A DNA stretch of 64,000 nt from Pseudomonas parafulva (GTDB lineage Bacteria; Pseudomonadota; Gammaproteobacteria; Pseudomonadales; Pseudomonadaceae), in contig NZ_CP009747.1 in NCBI RefSeq assembly GCF_000800255.1, forward strand, positions 3,100,001 through 3,164,000. Reading direction: 5' to 3'. Every line of letters begins with the position of its first letter. Position 1 is the first letter of the stretch. Under the pieces are notes generated by a model, which worked only from the letters and a program-made list of their open reading frames with translations, searched no databases and was not told the DNA's origin. Position numbers and translations under genes: made by a program. This document shows positions 1 to 13,160 of this stretch, piece by piece.

Positions 1-663
1 GGCGAGGCGATAGCCGACGCCATGGACGGTATGCAGCAGGGGCTTTTCGAACGGTTTGTCGATCACTTGGCGCAACTGGTGCACATGGCTGCGCAGGCTG
101 TCGCTGTCGGGGCAGTCATCGCCCCACAGGGCCTCTTCGAGCACCTCGCGGCGCAGCACGTGCGGGCTTTTCTGCATGAGCACCGCCAGCAGCTTCAGGC
201 CCACCGGGTTGAGTTTGAGCAGCTTGCCCTGCCGGGTTACCTCCAAAGTGTCCAGGTCGTAGCTCAGGTCGGCCACTTGCAAGGTGCGCCGCCCGCCGCC
301 CTGGGCGCGACGCAGCACCGCTTCGATGCGCGCCGACAGCTCGGACAGGGCGAACGGTTTGAGCAGGTAATCGTCGGCCCCGGAACGGAAGCCCTGCAGG
401 CGGTCGTCCAACTGGTCGCGGGCGGTGAGCATGATCACCGGGGTGTCGCGGCGGGCGTCTTCGCGCAGGCGCTTGCACAGGGTATAGCCATCGATGCCCG
501 GCAGCATGATGTCGAGCACGATCAGGTCGTAGTGTTCGGTGGCGGCCAGGTGCAGGCCCGACAGGCCGTCCTGGGCGCAGTCGACGGTGTAGCCTTTCAT
601 GCCCAGGTAGTCGGCCAGGTTGGCGAGGATATCGCGGTTGTCTTCAACCAGTAGAATGCGCAT
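1..663 (-). CDS. colR: ColR-like OmpR-family response regulator (3' end cut off)
   Basis: DNA-binding response regulator of a two-component system. The visible 221 codons hold a receiver domain (start MRILLVEDN, phospho-acceptor Asp in LIVLDIMLPGIDGY, conserved Lys in LLKPF) and an OmpR-type winged helix ending in HTVHGVGYRLA. Only a few C-terminal residues should lie beyond base 1. The sequence agrees with my memory of Pseudomonas ColR, the regulator of the ColRS system that acts on envelope and lipopolysaccharide functions and metal tolerance. The box in the upstream divergent region, which matches the reported ColR motif, supports this. The partner sensor colS would lie outside the window. 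Start is ATG at 663. Family assignment is certain; the ColR name rests on recalled sequence and the box. Confidence 0.8.
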   Translation of the reverse strand, partial: MRILLVEDNRDILANLADYLGMKGYTVDCAQDGLSGLHLAATEHYDLIVLDIMLPGIDGYTLCKRLREDARRDTPVIMLTARDQLDDRLQGFRSGADDYLLKPFALSELSARIEAVLRRAQGGGRRTLQVADLSYDLDTLEVTRQGKLLKLNPVGLKLLAVLMQKSPHVLRREVLEEALWGDDCPDSDSLRSHVHQLRQVIDKPFEKPLLHTVHGVGYRLA

Positions 664-756
664 CGGGGTCTCCTGTGCGGCGCTTCGCTGTGCGCGGCAG
701 GCGCAGCTTACGGCCAATGGCCAGGCATCGCCAGCCTTGACGAACATTCAAGGCAA

Positions 757-772
757 CTGACGTTTTTTTCAC
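757..772 (+). promoter_or_regulatory. ColR-binding-box candidate
   Basis: The sequence CTGACGTTTTTTTCAC fits every defined position of the ColR consensus as I recall it from P. putida work: YYNASNNYTTTTTCAC. It lies 80 bases before the PAP2 gene and 94 bases before colR, in the orientation of PAP2. Inference: ColR activates the divergent phosphatase gene and could also feed back on itself. Confidence 0.65.
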
Positions 773-851
773 GCAAGCTTCACGCACCCAGCATAGCGAC
801 AGCCCGAGAATGCCCGATCTTTTGTCTCGAGCCCGTGTCTCAGGAGCCGCC

Positions 852-1577
852 ATGCACCCCACCCGTCCCCGTCCGATCAATCTCTGGCTGTACCTGGGTG
901 TTCCGCTGGCGGTCGCGGTGGCGCTGCTGTTGCTCGAACTCACCTCCCTGGACATGGACCTGGCCAAGCTGATGTTCGATCCCTCGGCCGGTCAATTCAT
1001 CGGGCGGCGCAGCTACTTCCTGGAGACCGTGCTGCACGACTGGGTCAAGCAGGCAGTGATCGGCGTAGGACTGCTCTCGGTCGGTGCGTTGATCCTCAGC
1101 TTCCTCTGGTCGGGCCTTTCCAGTTGGCGCCGCGAGTTGGGTTGCCTGGTGCTGGCGCTGGCCATCTCCACCGGCATGGTCACCCCGCTCAAGCAATTGA
1201 CGGGCGTGCAATGCCCATGGAGCCTCACCGAATTCGGCGGCAAGGAAACCTATAGCAAGCTGCTCGAAACCCGTCCGGCCACCGACAAGCCAGGCCTGTG
1301 CTGGCCGGGCGGGCATGCCACCACCGGTTTCAGCCTGTTCGCCCTGTTCTTCGTGCTGCGCGACCGCAAGCCACGCCTGGCCCGCGCCGCATTCGGCCTG
1401 GCCGCAGGCCTGGGCATCGTGCTGTCACTGGGCAGGATGATGCAGGGCGCGCATTTCCTCTCGCACAACGTCTGGACGGCGGTGTTCTGCTGGCTGATCG
1501 GCCTGGGCTGCTACTACCTGCTGCTGTATCGCCGTGGGTCGACGCAAGCCGCGCTGGCCGAACGCCGGTTGGCGTGA
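852..1577 (+). CDS. PAP2-family membrane phosphatase
   Basis: Type 2 phosphatidic acid phosphatase-like integral membrane protein of 241 residues, with several hydrophobic helices beginning NLWLYLGVPLAVAVALLLLE. Family motifs are visible in order: KQLTGVQCPW, then GGHATTGFSLF (the PSGH-type motif), then a final GRMMQGAHFLSHNVW motif supplying the catalytic His. Such enzymes remove phosphate from lipid substrates such as undecaprenyl pyrophosphate, phosphatidic acid or lipid A 1-phosphate; the substrate here cannot be read from sequence. The ATG at 852 is preferred over an in-frame ATG at 810 because AGGAG stands five bases before it. The ColR-type box upstream suggests induction by envelope stress. 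Confidence 0.82.
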   Translation: MHPTRPRPINLWLYLGVPLAVAVALLLLELTSLDMDLAKLMFDPSAGQFIGRRSYFLETVLHDWVKQAVIGVGLLSVGALILSFLWSGLSSWRRELGCLVLALAISTGMVTPLKQLTGVQCPWSLTEFGGKETYSKLLETRPATDKPGLCWPGGHATTGFSLFALFFVLRDRKPRLARAAFGLAAGLGIVLSLGRMMQGAHFLSHNVWTAVFCWLIGLGCYYLLLYRRGSTQAALAERRLA

Positions 1578-1593
1578 GGCCGGGCCGACTCAC

Positions 1594-2559
1594 TCAGGGC
1601 AGGGGCTCGCGCGCCCTGACCCGTACCTGCTGCGCCGGCACCCGGGCATGCCATTGCACCACGCCGAGCGCCTCCACCTGGAACTGGCTGCGCACCACCT
1701 GCCCCGCTTCCTCGAAGGACAACTGCAACAGGAAATGCCCGCTGTTGAGCAGCAACCCTTCGCTGAGCCGGGTGAAGGTCTCGTCGTCCACCGCCCCCAG
1801 CGCCTGACGCAGCGCCGAGGCATCGACATACCCAGAAGGCGGACGATTGCTGACGATCCGGCTCAGCAGCGCGCGTGAAAAGCGGCCTTCGTAGAGTGCT
1901 TCGAGCAACGGCAGGTGTTGCAGGTCGAGGGCGTTGGCATTCAGCCGCCAAGCGCTGGTCAGCGGCAGCGCGCAGAGCATCGGGTAGCGCGCCTGGCGCA
2001 GCGCATCGGGCTCGAGCAGCAGGTTGAGCTCACTGGTGTCGAGCATGGGCTGGTTGGCGGCCAGGCGCGGCGGGCGCTGACGCAGGTACTGTGCACTCTC
2101 GGCGCCTTGCAGGCGGCTGTCGCTGTCGGCGTCGAGCCAGTCGGCCAAGGCATCCACCAGCCGCTCGGCCGCCAGGTCATCACCGAGCAGGCGCCGCAGT
2201 TGCCGCTCGGCGCGCTCGGCATCCTCGCCGAGCAGCGCGTTGACATTGAAGCAACTGTGCTGGTCGCGCACCTGCAAGCGCGCCGTGCCTGCACCGAAGT
2301 CATAGCTCAGCGCCTGACCGCGCAGGGCCTGCCAGAACAGCGGACTGGCACGCCAGGCTGGATCGCGCAAGGCCTGGCTGGCATAGGCCAGGCCCGCCTG
2401 TTCCATGGCGCGGATCTGCACGCGCTGGCGCAGCAAGCGAGTTTCGTCCACCTGGCGCCGTCCCTCCTCCACCAACCAGGCCAGACCCGCCGCCAGCATG
2501 CCCAATGCCAGCATCACCATCAGCAGGGCCACGCCCCGTTGTCGTTCGGCACTGTTCAC
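1594..2559 (-). CDS. gspK: Type II secretion minor pseudopilin GspK
   Basis: Large minor pseudopilin (321 residues) that caps the type II secretion pseudopilus together with GspI and GspJ. The N-terminus MNSAERQRGVALLMVMLALG is a prepilin leader with cleavage after Gly9. The mature chain lacks the usual Glu at position 5, a hallmark of GspK. The globular part shows the family core (DQHSCFNVNAL, the ADWLDADSDSRLQGAE region, PPRLAANQPMLDTSELNLL). Start is GTG at 2559. The gene is about 9.5 kb from the rest of the gsp operon, which has no gspK between gspJ and gspL, so this copy should complete the secreton. It is divergent from tatA, with a PhoB-box-like repeat upstream. Confidence 0.9.
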   Translation of the reverse strand: MNSAERQRGVALLMVMLALGMLAAGLAWLVEEGRRQVDETRLLRQRVQIRAMEQAGLAYASQALRDPAWRASPLFWQALRGQALSYDFGAGTARLQVRDQHSCFNVNALLGEDAERAERQLRRLLGDDLAAERLVDALADWLDADSDSRLQGAESAQYLRQRPPRLAANQPMLDTSELNLLLEPDALRQARYPMLCALPLTSAWRLNANALDLQHLPLLEALYEGRFSRALLSRIVSNRPPSGYVDASALRQALGAVDDETFTRLSEGLLLNSGHFLLQLSFEEAGQVVRSQFQVEALGVVQWHARVPAQQVRVRAREPLP

Positions 2560-2604
2560 AGGGCGCCTCGTCGTTCATCGAAGCCGACAGTCAACAGGGC
2601 GGGT

Positions 2605-2622
2605 GTTGCAGAGAGATGGCAG
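2605..2622 (-). promoter_or_regulatory. PhoB-box-like repeat upstream of gspK
   Basis: On the minus strand CTGCCAT-CTCT-CTGCAAC reads as two heptamers of the CTGTCAY type with 11-bp periodicity, matching 6/7 and 5/7 positions. It abuts the box facing tatA. A weak -10-like hexamer (TTGACT) follows ten bases downstream. Inference only. Confidence 0.4.
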
Positions 2623-2640
2623 CCGTCACCTGAGCGTCAT
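2623..2640 (+). promoter_or_regulatory. PhoB-box-like repeat upstream of tatA
   Basis: CCGTCAC-CTGA-GCGTCAT holds two GTCA cores exactly 11 bases apart, the spacing of a PHO box. Each heptamer matches 5/7 positions of CTGTCAY. Ten bases later lies the weak -10-like CAGGAT. It starts where the opposite-facing gspK box ends. Inference only. Confidence 0.45.
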
Positions 2641-2692
2641 CTGAGCCAGGCAGGATTGGCGCTCTTTTCGCGACCTGAAGGAGTTTTCGCAC

Positions 2693-2896
2693 ATGGGTGG
2701 TATTGGCATCTGGCAACTGGTGATCGTGCTGTTGATCGTCTTCCTGCTGTTCGGCACCAAGCGCCTAAAAGGCCTGGGCAGCGATGTCGGCGAGGCCATC
2801 CAGGGCTTTCGTAAGTCGATGGGCGGCGAGAGTGACAGCAAAGCTGCAGCCGACACCCAGGTTCAGGCGCAACAGTCGACGGAACGCCAGCGCTGA
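2693..2896 (+). CDS. tatA: Twin-arginine translocase subunit TatA
   Basis: Small pore-forming subunit of the Tat system, which exports folded proteins. The 67 residues show a short N-terminal membrane helix ([17 protein letters not shown]), the FGTKRL hinge, an amphipathic helix ([18 protein letters not shown]) and a polar tail. A good ribosome site (AAGGAG) precedes the ATG. The stop overlaps the tatB start by one base (TGATG), so tatABC is an operon. Placement beside gspK and near a secreton whose neighbouring substrates carry Tat signals suggests a specialised translocase; a housekeeping Tat set may exist elsewhere in the genome. Confidence 0.93.
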   Translation: MGGIGIWQLVIVLLIVFLLFGTKRLKGLGSDVGEAIQGFRKSMGGESDSKAAADTQVQAQQSTERQR

Positions 2897-3159
2897 TGTT
2901 CGAGGTCGGCTTCAGCGAGCTGCTGCTGGTGGGCATCGTTGCGTTGCTGGTACTCGGTCCCGAGCGACTGCCGGTGGCGCTGCGTAGCGTCGGTCGCGGT
3001 CTGGGCCAGGCGCGCCGGGCGATGAACCAGTTGCGCGCTCAGGTCGAGCGGGAGATCGACCTGCCGGCACTGGACAGCGCGCCGCTGCGCGCGCTCGAAC
3101 AGGAGATCCGTGAAGGCGTGCGCCTGACCGAGGCCCCGGCCAAGGAGCCCACACCATGA
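2896..3159 (+). CDS. tatB: Twin-arginine translocase subunit TatB
   Basis: Tat substrate-recognition subunit that partners TatC. The 87 residues begin [21 protein letters not shown], which holds the Glu in the helix and the LGPERLP hinge typical of TatB, followed by an amphipathic helix ([20 protein letters not shown]). It is clearly shorter than housekeeping TatB proteins, which carry a longer C-terminal tail. Translational coupling to tatA (one-base overlap) and to tatC (four-base ATGA overlap) is visible. Confidence 0.9.
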   Translation: MFEVGFSELLLVGIVALLVLGPERLPVALRSVGRGLGQARRAMNQLRAQVEREIDLPALDSAPLRALEQEIREGVRLTEAPAKEPTP

Positions 3160-3911
3160 GCCTGGTACTGCCCGAACACAGGGCCCTGCCGCTGACCGAG
3201 CACCTGCGCGATCTGCGCCGGCGCCTGCTGCGCATGCTATTGGCCCTGGCCCTGGTGTTCGCCGCCCTGTTCCCCTTCGCCCAGACGCTCTACACCCTGG
3301 TCTCCGAACCCCTGCGGCGCTACCTGCCCGAAGGCGCGAGCATGATCGCCACCAGCGTCACCTCACCCTTTCTCACGCCGTTCAAACTGACCGCGATGTG
3401 CGCCGTGTTCATCAGCATGCCGCTGCTGCTGCATCAGGTCTGGGGCTTCATCGCCCCGGGTCTGTACCGGCGGGAAAGACGCATTGCCGTGCCGCTGCAG
3501 GTGTCGAGCATCCTGCTGTTCTACGGCGGCATGGCGTTCGCATTCTTCCTGGTGTTTCCAGTGATGTTCGCGTTCTTCGCCAGCGTGACACCGGACGGAG
3601 TGGCGATGATGACCGACATCGGCCAGTACCTGGACTTCATCCTGGCACTGTTTCTGGCGTTCGGCCTGGCATTCGAAATCCCGGTGGCCACCTTCATCGT
3701 GGTCTGGGCGGGGCTGACCGATGTCGCCAGCCTGCGCCGCAGTCGCCCTTACGTGATCGTCGGGTGCTTCGTGGCCGGGATGATCCTGACGCCGCCCGAT
3801 GTGTTTTCCCAGACCCTGCTGGCCGTGCCGATGTGGCTACTGTTCGAGGCGGGCCTGCTGGCCTGCGCCGCGCTGCGCTCGCCGCAGCCCGCCGGCGAAA
3901 CCTCGGCATAG
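3156..3911 (+). CDS. tatC: Twin-arginine translocase subunit TatC
   Basis: Multispanning Tat core protein (251 residues) that binds the twin-arginine signal. Visible signatures are the N-terminal [16 protein letters not shown] (substrate-binding cytosolic region), the [13 protein letters not shown] loop, [21 protein letters not shown], and the final helices around [24 protein letters not shown]. Six transmembrane segments are expected and the hydrophobic pattern fits. It overlaps tatB by four bases. The next gene on the same strand begins 86 bases after the stop, so read-through is possible. Confidence 0.95.
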   Translation: MSLVLPEHRALPLTEHLRDLRRRLLRMLLALALVFAALFPFAQTLYTLVSEPLRRYLPEGASMIATSVTSPFLTPFKLTAMCAVFISMPLLLHQVWGFIAPGLYRRERRIAVPLQVSSILLFYGGMAFAFFLVFPVMFAFFASVTPDGVAMMTDIGQYLDFILALFLAFGLAFEIPVATFIVVWAGLTDVASLRRSRPYVIVGCFVAGMILTPPDVFSQTLLAVPMWLLFEAGLLACAALRSPQPAGETSA

Positions 3912-3997
3912 CCTGCACAGCGGGAAGGGGTTGCAGGCTCCAAGCAGCCCAGCGCTACTCGCATGCTGGAGACTTCACCTGCCGATGAGTCTCCCCC

Positions 3998-6013
3998 ATG
4001 ACCGCCGCGACCCTGCACACCACCTTCGCCCTGGACCGTCTGACGCAACTGGCCGAGCACCTTTCTTCGACGCAGTTCCACTCGCTGCTAGCCCCGGTGT
4101 TCGGTGACGACCTGCCTGCCACTTGCTACCAGCGACTGCATGACGCACTGCGCAACGGCACTGTGCGTAACCCCAGTCACCGGATCGCCCCTGAATTGCC
4201 CGGCAAAGCCTGCTACGACAACCTCACCCGCTGCATCCACCTGCACCCACAACTGATCGCCGATGCGCGCCAAGCGCCGCAGATGAGCTGCGAGCTCGCC
4301 ACCGTGCTGCTCCACGAGTTCGGCCATCATCTGGACAACCTGCTGCGCCACGATTACGCGCCGCTGCGCGAGCAGGGCACAACGCTGGCCGAGGACGCCG
4401 CGCTCGAGGAAGGCGCACGTTTCGCTCATCTGTTCAGCTCGGCTGCGCATAGCCAGCCTGGGCTGCACTGGGTCGCACGACTGGTCGAAGGCCAACGCAG
4501 CCTCAGCTTCGAAGTCGAGGGGCAGGCATTGCAGGTGTACCTAAGTCAGCACCAGGGTGAACAGGCGCAACGGATCGAAGCCGCCACGGGTTCGCGCGAA
4601 GGCTTTTCGGCTGGACGTGGCGACAAGAACCGTCCAGAGCTGTCATGGGGTCACGAGTCGATCGAGGAGGACCTGAAGCTGGCCGGTTTCAACGCCCAGC
4701 AATGCCACGCCATCTACTTCGGCAACTGGCTGCGCGACTATTCGCAGTTGCTCGACCCCAAGCTGGTCAGAGCAATCGACGCGCCCAAGGACTTCCCGGC
4801 CAAGCTGTCGCGGGAGGTGCTGACGCAATTGGTCGACCTGCTCGCGCTCAGGGCCTTTCCCAAGCTGCAAGAGACGCCGCAAGGACGCAGCGAGTACACC
4901 GTCACCCCACAGATGCTGGGGGTCTATCGGCCCAGCGAACACATCGACAACCCGTTCAACCCCAGTCCTGCAGCCTCGGATCCACGCCGCATCGACCCGG
5001 ATTTCGAAGCACCTGTGGGCAAGGACGATGCGTTGTTGCAGGTCGATGCGAAGACCTCGATGAAGCGCTACATCAGCACATCGGTCGAATTCATGTGCGA
5101 ACGCCTGGGTGTGGCCATGGCCGAAGGCCCGACCGCCAAGGGATTGCGTGAGTTCGGCGCTGCCTTGCATGTGCTGGAGGACTACTTCGCCCACTCCAAC
5201 TACGCCGAACTGGCCCTGCGCCAACAAGGCCACGACACGGTGCTGACCTGGACCGCACAGGCCGACTGCACCCACGGCTGGCCAGTGGTGACCGGCATGT
5301 TCGGCGGCAGCGATGTGATCGCCAGCCTCGCCGAGCCCATGGCCAAGGTGCTGTTCCCAGTGTCCGCCGGCTTCAAGGAGATCACCCCCGGCCAGCGTGC
5401 CGACGAAGAACTGGCGCTGCTGATCCTGCTGCGCGATCACCCCGATCCGAAGTGGCAGGAATACCTCAAGACCTCACTGGAGGTGCGCGACACCCTGGCA
5501 GATATCCCCGGCTTCAATGGCGTGCGCCTGGTGTCATGGATTCTCGGCTCCCCCCTGCGCGGGGTAGCGGACCTGACCAAACTCGGCTACCAGGCCATTC
5601 TCAACCTGGCCGGCAACACGGTGGACGACATCCAGACCCTCACCCAGGGCAACCCGATGCTCACCGGCTCCACCCACCCGACCCACTCGCAATTGGCCAA
5701 GGATCATGACGTCCACCCACTGCACACCTTGGCGACATTGATGGCCCGCGTGGCGGTGCGCGAGGTCGGCTTTGCGCTGTACAAATACTGGGAGGGGGGC
5801 CGCCTGCGCGATCCGGTGAAGGTCGCTCGCGCCTTTTTCACCCATCCCAACGACAGCGACTGGCAGCACGAGCTGGTCCGTAAATGGGCCAGCGAGCATC
5901 CCGACAACATTCGTCAGGCCAGCGACGCCAGCGTGTTCGAAAAGCTCCAGATTCCCCACACCCCAACCGTGGACAAATCGGTCTGGGAACGTCTGGCCGG
6001 GCTGTTCGACTGA
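3998..6013 (+). CDS. Zincin-like HExxH plus HET-C domain protein
   Basis: A 671-residue protein of unknown function with two visible parts. Residues 1 to about 200 contain LLHEFGHHLDNLLRH, a HExxH zinc-protease-type motif at His106-Glu107-His110, followed by the Glu-rich TLAEDAALEEGARFAH that could supply the third ligand. From about residue 218 (SWGHESIEEDLKLAGF) the sequence resembles HET-C, a domain named after a fungal incompatibility protein and also found in bacteria. Its putative metal motif is HVLEDYFAHSN (His391 to Asn401). No signal peptide or membrane helix is apparent. It lies 86 bases after tatC on the same strand. A toxin or effector role is possible, but no immunity gene, VgrG or PAAR is nearby. 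Domain calls are by eye. Confidence 0.72.
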   Translation: MTAATLHTTFALDRLTQLAEHLSSTQFHSLLAPVFGDDLPATCYQRLHDALRNGTVRNPSHRIAPELPGKACYDNLTRCIHLHPQLIADARQAPQMSCELATVLLHEFGHHLDNLLRHDYAPLREQGTTLAEDAALEEGARFAHLFSSAAHSQPGLHWVARLVEGQRSLSFEVEGQALQVYLSQHQGEQAQRIEAATGSREGFSAGRGDKNRPELSWGHESIEEDLKLAGFNAQQCHAIYFGNWLRDYSQLLDPKLVRAIDAPKDFPAKLSREVLTQLVDLLALRAFPKLQETPQGRSEYTVTPQMLGVYRPSEHIDNPFNPSPAASDPRRIDPDFEAPVGKDDALLQVDAKTSMKRYISTSVEFMCERLGVAMAEGPTAKGLREFGAALHVLEDYFAHSNYAELALRQQGHDTVLTWTAQADCTHGWPVVTGMFGGSDVIASLAEPMAKVLFPVSAGFKEITPGQRADEELALLILLRDHPDPKWQEYLKTSLEVRDTLADIPGFNGVRLVSWILGSPLRGVADLTKLGYQAILNLAGNTVDDIQTLTQGNPMLTGSTHPTHSQLAKDHDVHPLHTLATLMARVAVREVGFALYKYWEGGRLRDPVKVARAFFTHPNDSDWQHELVRKWASEHPDNIRQASDASVFEKLQIPHTPTVDKSVWERLAGLFD

Positions 6014-6024
6014 CCGCCTGAAAA

Positions 6025-6060
6025 CGACAAGCCCCGGCAGAAGACTGACGGGGCTTGTCG
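6025..6060 (-). terminator. Rho-independent terminator, minus strand
   Basis: A perfect 11-bp stem (CGACAAGCCCC with GGGGCTTGTCG) and 14-base loop is followed by TTTT on the minus strand. It should end the purL-yqfO transcript and may also slow plus-strand transcription from the HET-C gene. Confidence 0.75.
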
Positions 6061-6146
6061 ATTGCAGCGCGTCACCGCGAGAACGACGGCGCTCGGCTCT
6101 CTTTTTAACGCAGCACGAACGAGTATCAAGGCTTTTCAGACAGAGC

Positions 6147-6458
6147 CTAATAGTCGGCCAGCGGCCAGACCTCGTACGCCGGCGTCTGGTAAGGATGGCT
6201 GTGCTTCAGAGCGGCGACCACCTGAGCGACATGCTCATCGGCCACCACCAGCTCGACCTTCCATTCCTCCACCGCCTCGACCTGACCGGCTCGCCCGATG
6301 AACGGCTGGCTGCCGTCCAGCGGGCGAAACTGGCCCTGGCCGAGGGTTTGCCAGGCGCAGTGGTCATAGTCGCCGATACGCCCGCCACCGGCGGCGAACA
6401 CAGCGGCCTTGACCACCTCGACATGGCTGGCAGGCACGAAGAAGGCCAGCTTGAACAC
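6147..6458 (-). CDS. YqfO/NIF3-type small protein
   Basis: A 103-residue protein (starts MFKLAFFVPASHVEVVKAAV) of the type annotated as YqfO or NIF3-related. It resembles the CutA-like domain inserted in the longer NIF3/YqfO proteins rather than a full metal-binding NIF3. Visible family features are the GAGG-like AAGGGRIGDYDHCAW, the FRPLDGSQPFIG segment and the C-terminal LKHSHPYQTPAYEVWPL. Molecular function is unknown. The GTG start follows the purL stop immediately (TGAGTG), so translation is probably coupled to purL. The transcript ends at the hairpin at 6025-6060. Confidence 0.75.
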   Translation of the reverse strand: MFKLAFFVPASHVEVVKAAVFAAGGGRIGDYDHCAWQTLGQGQFRPLDGSQPFIGRAGQVEAVEEWKVELVVADEHVAQVVAALKHSHPYQTPAYEVWPLADY

Positions 6459-10358
<3,900 letters not shown>

Positions 10359-10461
10359 CGTCGGGACAGCCTCAGGAAGGGGTGTACTTGGAGGCCGTGC
10401 ATTCTAGCCTAAATGAATGGCTTTCGGCACCCGCTGTACGCCATGCCGGCCGGGCGGTTGA

Positions 10462-12105
<1,644 letters not shown>

Positions 12106-12117
12106 CCCGCGCCCGCG

Positions 12118-12777
12118 CTACCAGCGCCACTGCCGCTCGCCACTGCTGGCCTCAGGCCCCAGCCATTGGGCGCCACGCAGCAAGGGTGTCAGCGCCGCCT
12201 GGGGCTGCACCGCGAAGGTCAGCCGACCCCGCCGAGCGCCCAGGAAAGCCTCCAGATCGACCCGGTGCTGCCCCGCCAGCGCCAGCGCCCCCTGCACCCG
12301 CCAGTCGTCGTCGCACTGCAACTGCAACCAACCCTCCCCCAACGCCATCGACCAAGGCGCGACCAGGGCCAGCGACTGCGTCTGCAGCCGTCCTGCCGCG
12401 TGTTGGCAGCGGCGCCAGGCACCGTCGATGTCCAGCCGTCCTTGCCAATGACCGGCCAATCGATAGTCCGCCGCAACGCTCGCCGTAGGTTCCAGCGCCG
12501 CCAACTGCGCGTGCCAACGCCAGGGCCAGCCGGCGATCTGCACCTGCCAATCCTGACCTTGATACCCCAGGCGCATCTGCGCCCGCAGTCGCCACGGCTG
12601 AACCTGCCACTTCAGCGGACCGGCATCGCCCACTTGCGCAGCCTCTCCCTGCCACAGGCTACCGCTCACGCCCTGGGCCGGTAGCCCAGCCATCGCCGCC
12701 AGCCAGCGAGCAGGCCACTCGGCCACCAGCGTCAGCACAAAAACGAACAGCGGCCACAGCAGCACGCGCGCCTTCAT
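12118..12777 (-). CDS. gspN: Type II secretion protein GspN
   Basis: Last gene of the gsp operon (219 residues). GspN is an optional, poorly understood accessory component of type II secretons. The protein has one N-terminal membrane anchor (ARVLLWPLFVFVLTLVAEWPARWL) and a periplasmic domain with the family's GVSGSLWQGEAAQV stretch and repeated beta-type segments. The start ATG at 12777 overlaps the gspM stop by four bases, which is why the longer upstream frame is rejected. It converges on mltF with no room for an independent terminator. Family is judged from motif, position and topology. Confidence 0.78.
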   Translation of the reverse strand: MKARVLLWPLFVFVLTLVAEWPARWLAAMAGLPAQGVSGSLWQGEAAQVGDAGPLKWQVQPWRLRAQMRLGYQGQDWQVQIAGWPWRWHAQLAALEPTASVAADYRLAGHWQGRLDIDGAWRRCQHAAGRLQTQSLALVAPWSMALGEGWLQLQCDDDWRVQGALALAGQHRVDLEAFLGARRGRLTFAVQPQAALTPLLRGAQWLGPEASSGERQWRW

Positions 12778-13160
12778 GGCCGTAACCGCAGGTCGAAGCG
12801 CAGGCGTTTGCCGTCCTGCTCCAGCCCCCACTGCAACGGCTGCGCACCTTCGGCCTGCAAGGCCTGCAGCCAGGCCAGCAACGGCTGCGCATCGTCGACG
12901 TTACCGCGCACTCGCCAGTCGCCGTCCTGCGGTTCGATCTCGCAAAGGCTGATGGCGCGGCTCTCGGCCGATTGGCGCAACGCGTCCAGGCCCATGGGCG
13001 GACCGTGTTGCAGGTGCACGGCAGACTCGGCCAATGCGCGCCATTGGCGCAGCTCGGCCCAGCGGGCCAGGCCCTCGCGCACCAGCAGCACACTGACCAG
13101 CAGGCCGATCAGCAGCCAGGCAAACAGCAGGCGTTGACCACGGGTGAAGGTGAGACTCAT
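12774..13160 (-). CDS. gspM: Type II secretion protein GspM
   Basis: Inner-membrane platform component (128 residues) that dimerises with GspL. After a short cytosolic stretch (MSLTFTRGQR) there is a single membrane helix (LLFAWLLIGLLVSVLLV). A helical segment and a small ferredoxin-like periplasmic domain follow. The ATG at 13160 overlaps the gspL stop (ATGA) and is chosen over an upstream frame. Sequence conservation of GspM is low, so the call rests on position between gspL and gspN, size and topology. Confidence 0.8.
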   Translation of the reverse strand: MSLTFTRGQRLLFAWLLIGLLVSVLLVREGLARWAELRQWRALAESAVHLQHGPPMGLDALRQSAESRAISLCEIEPQDGDWRVRGNVDDAQPLLAWLQALQAEGAQPLQWGLEQDGKRLRFDLRLRP

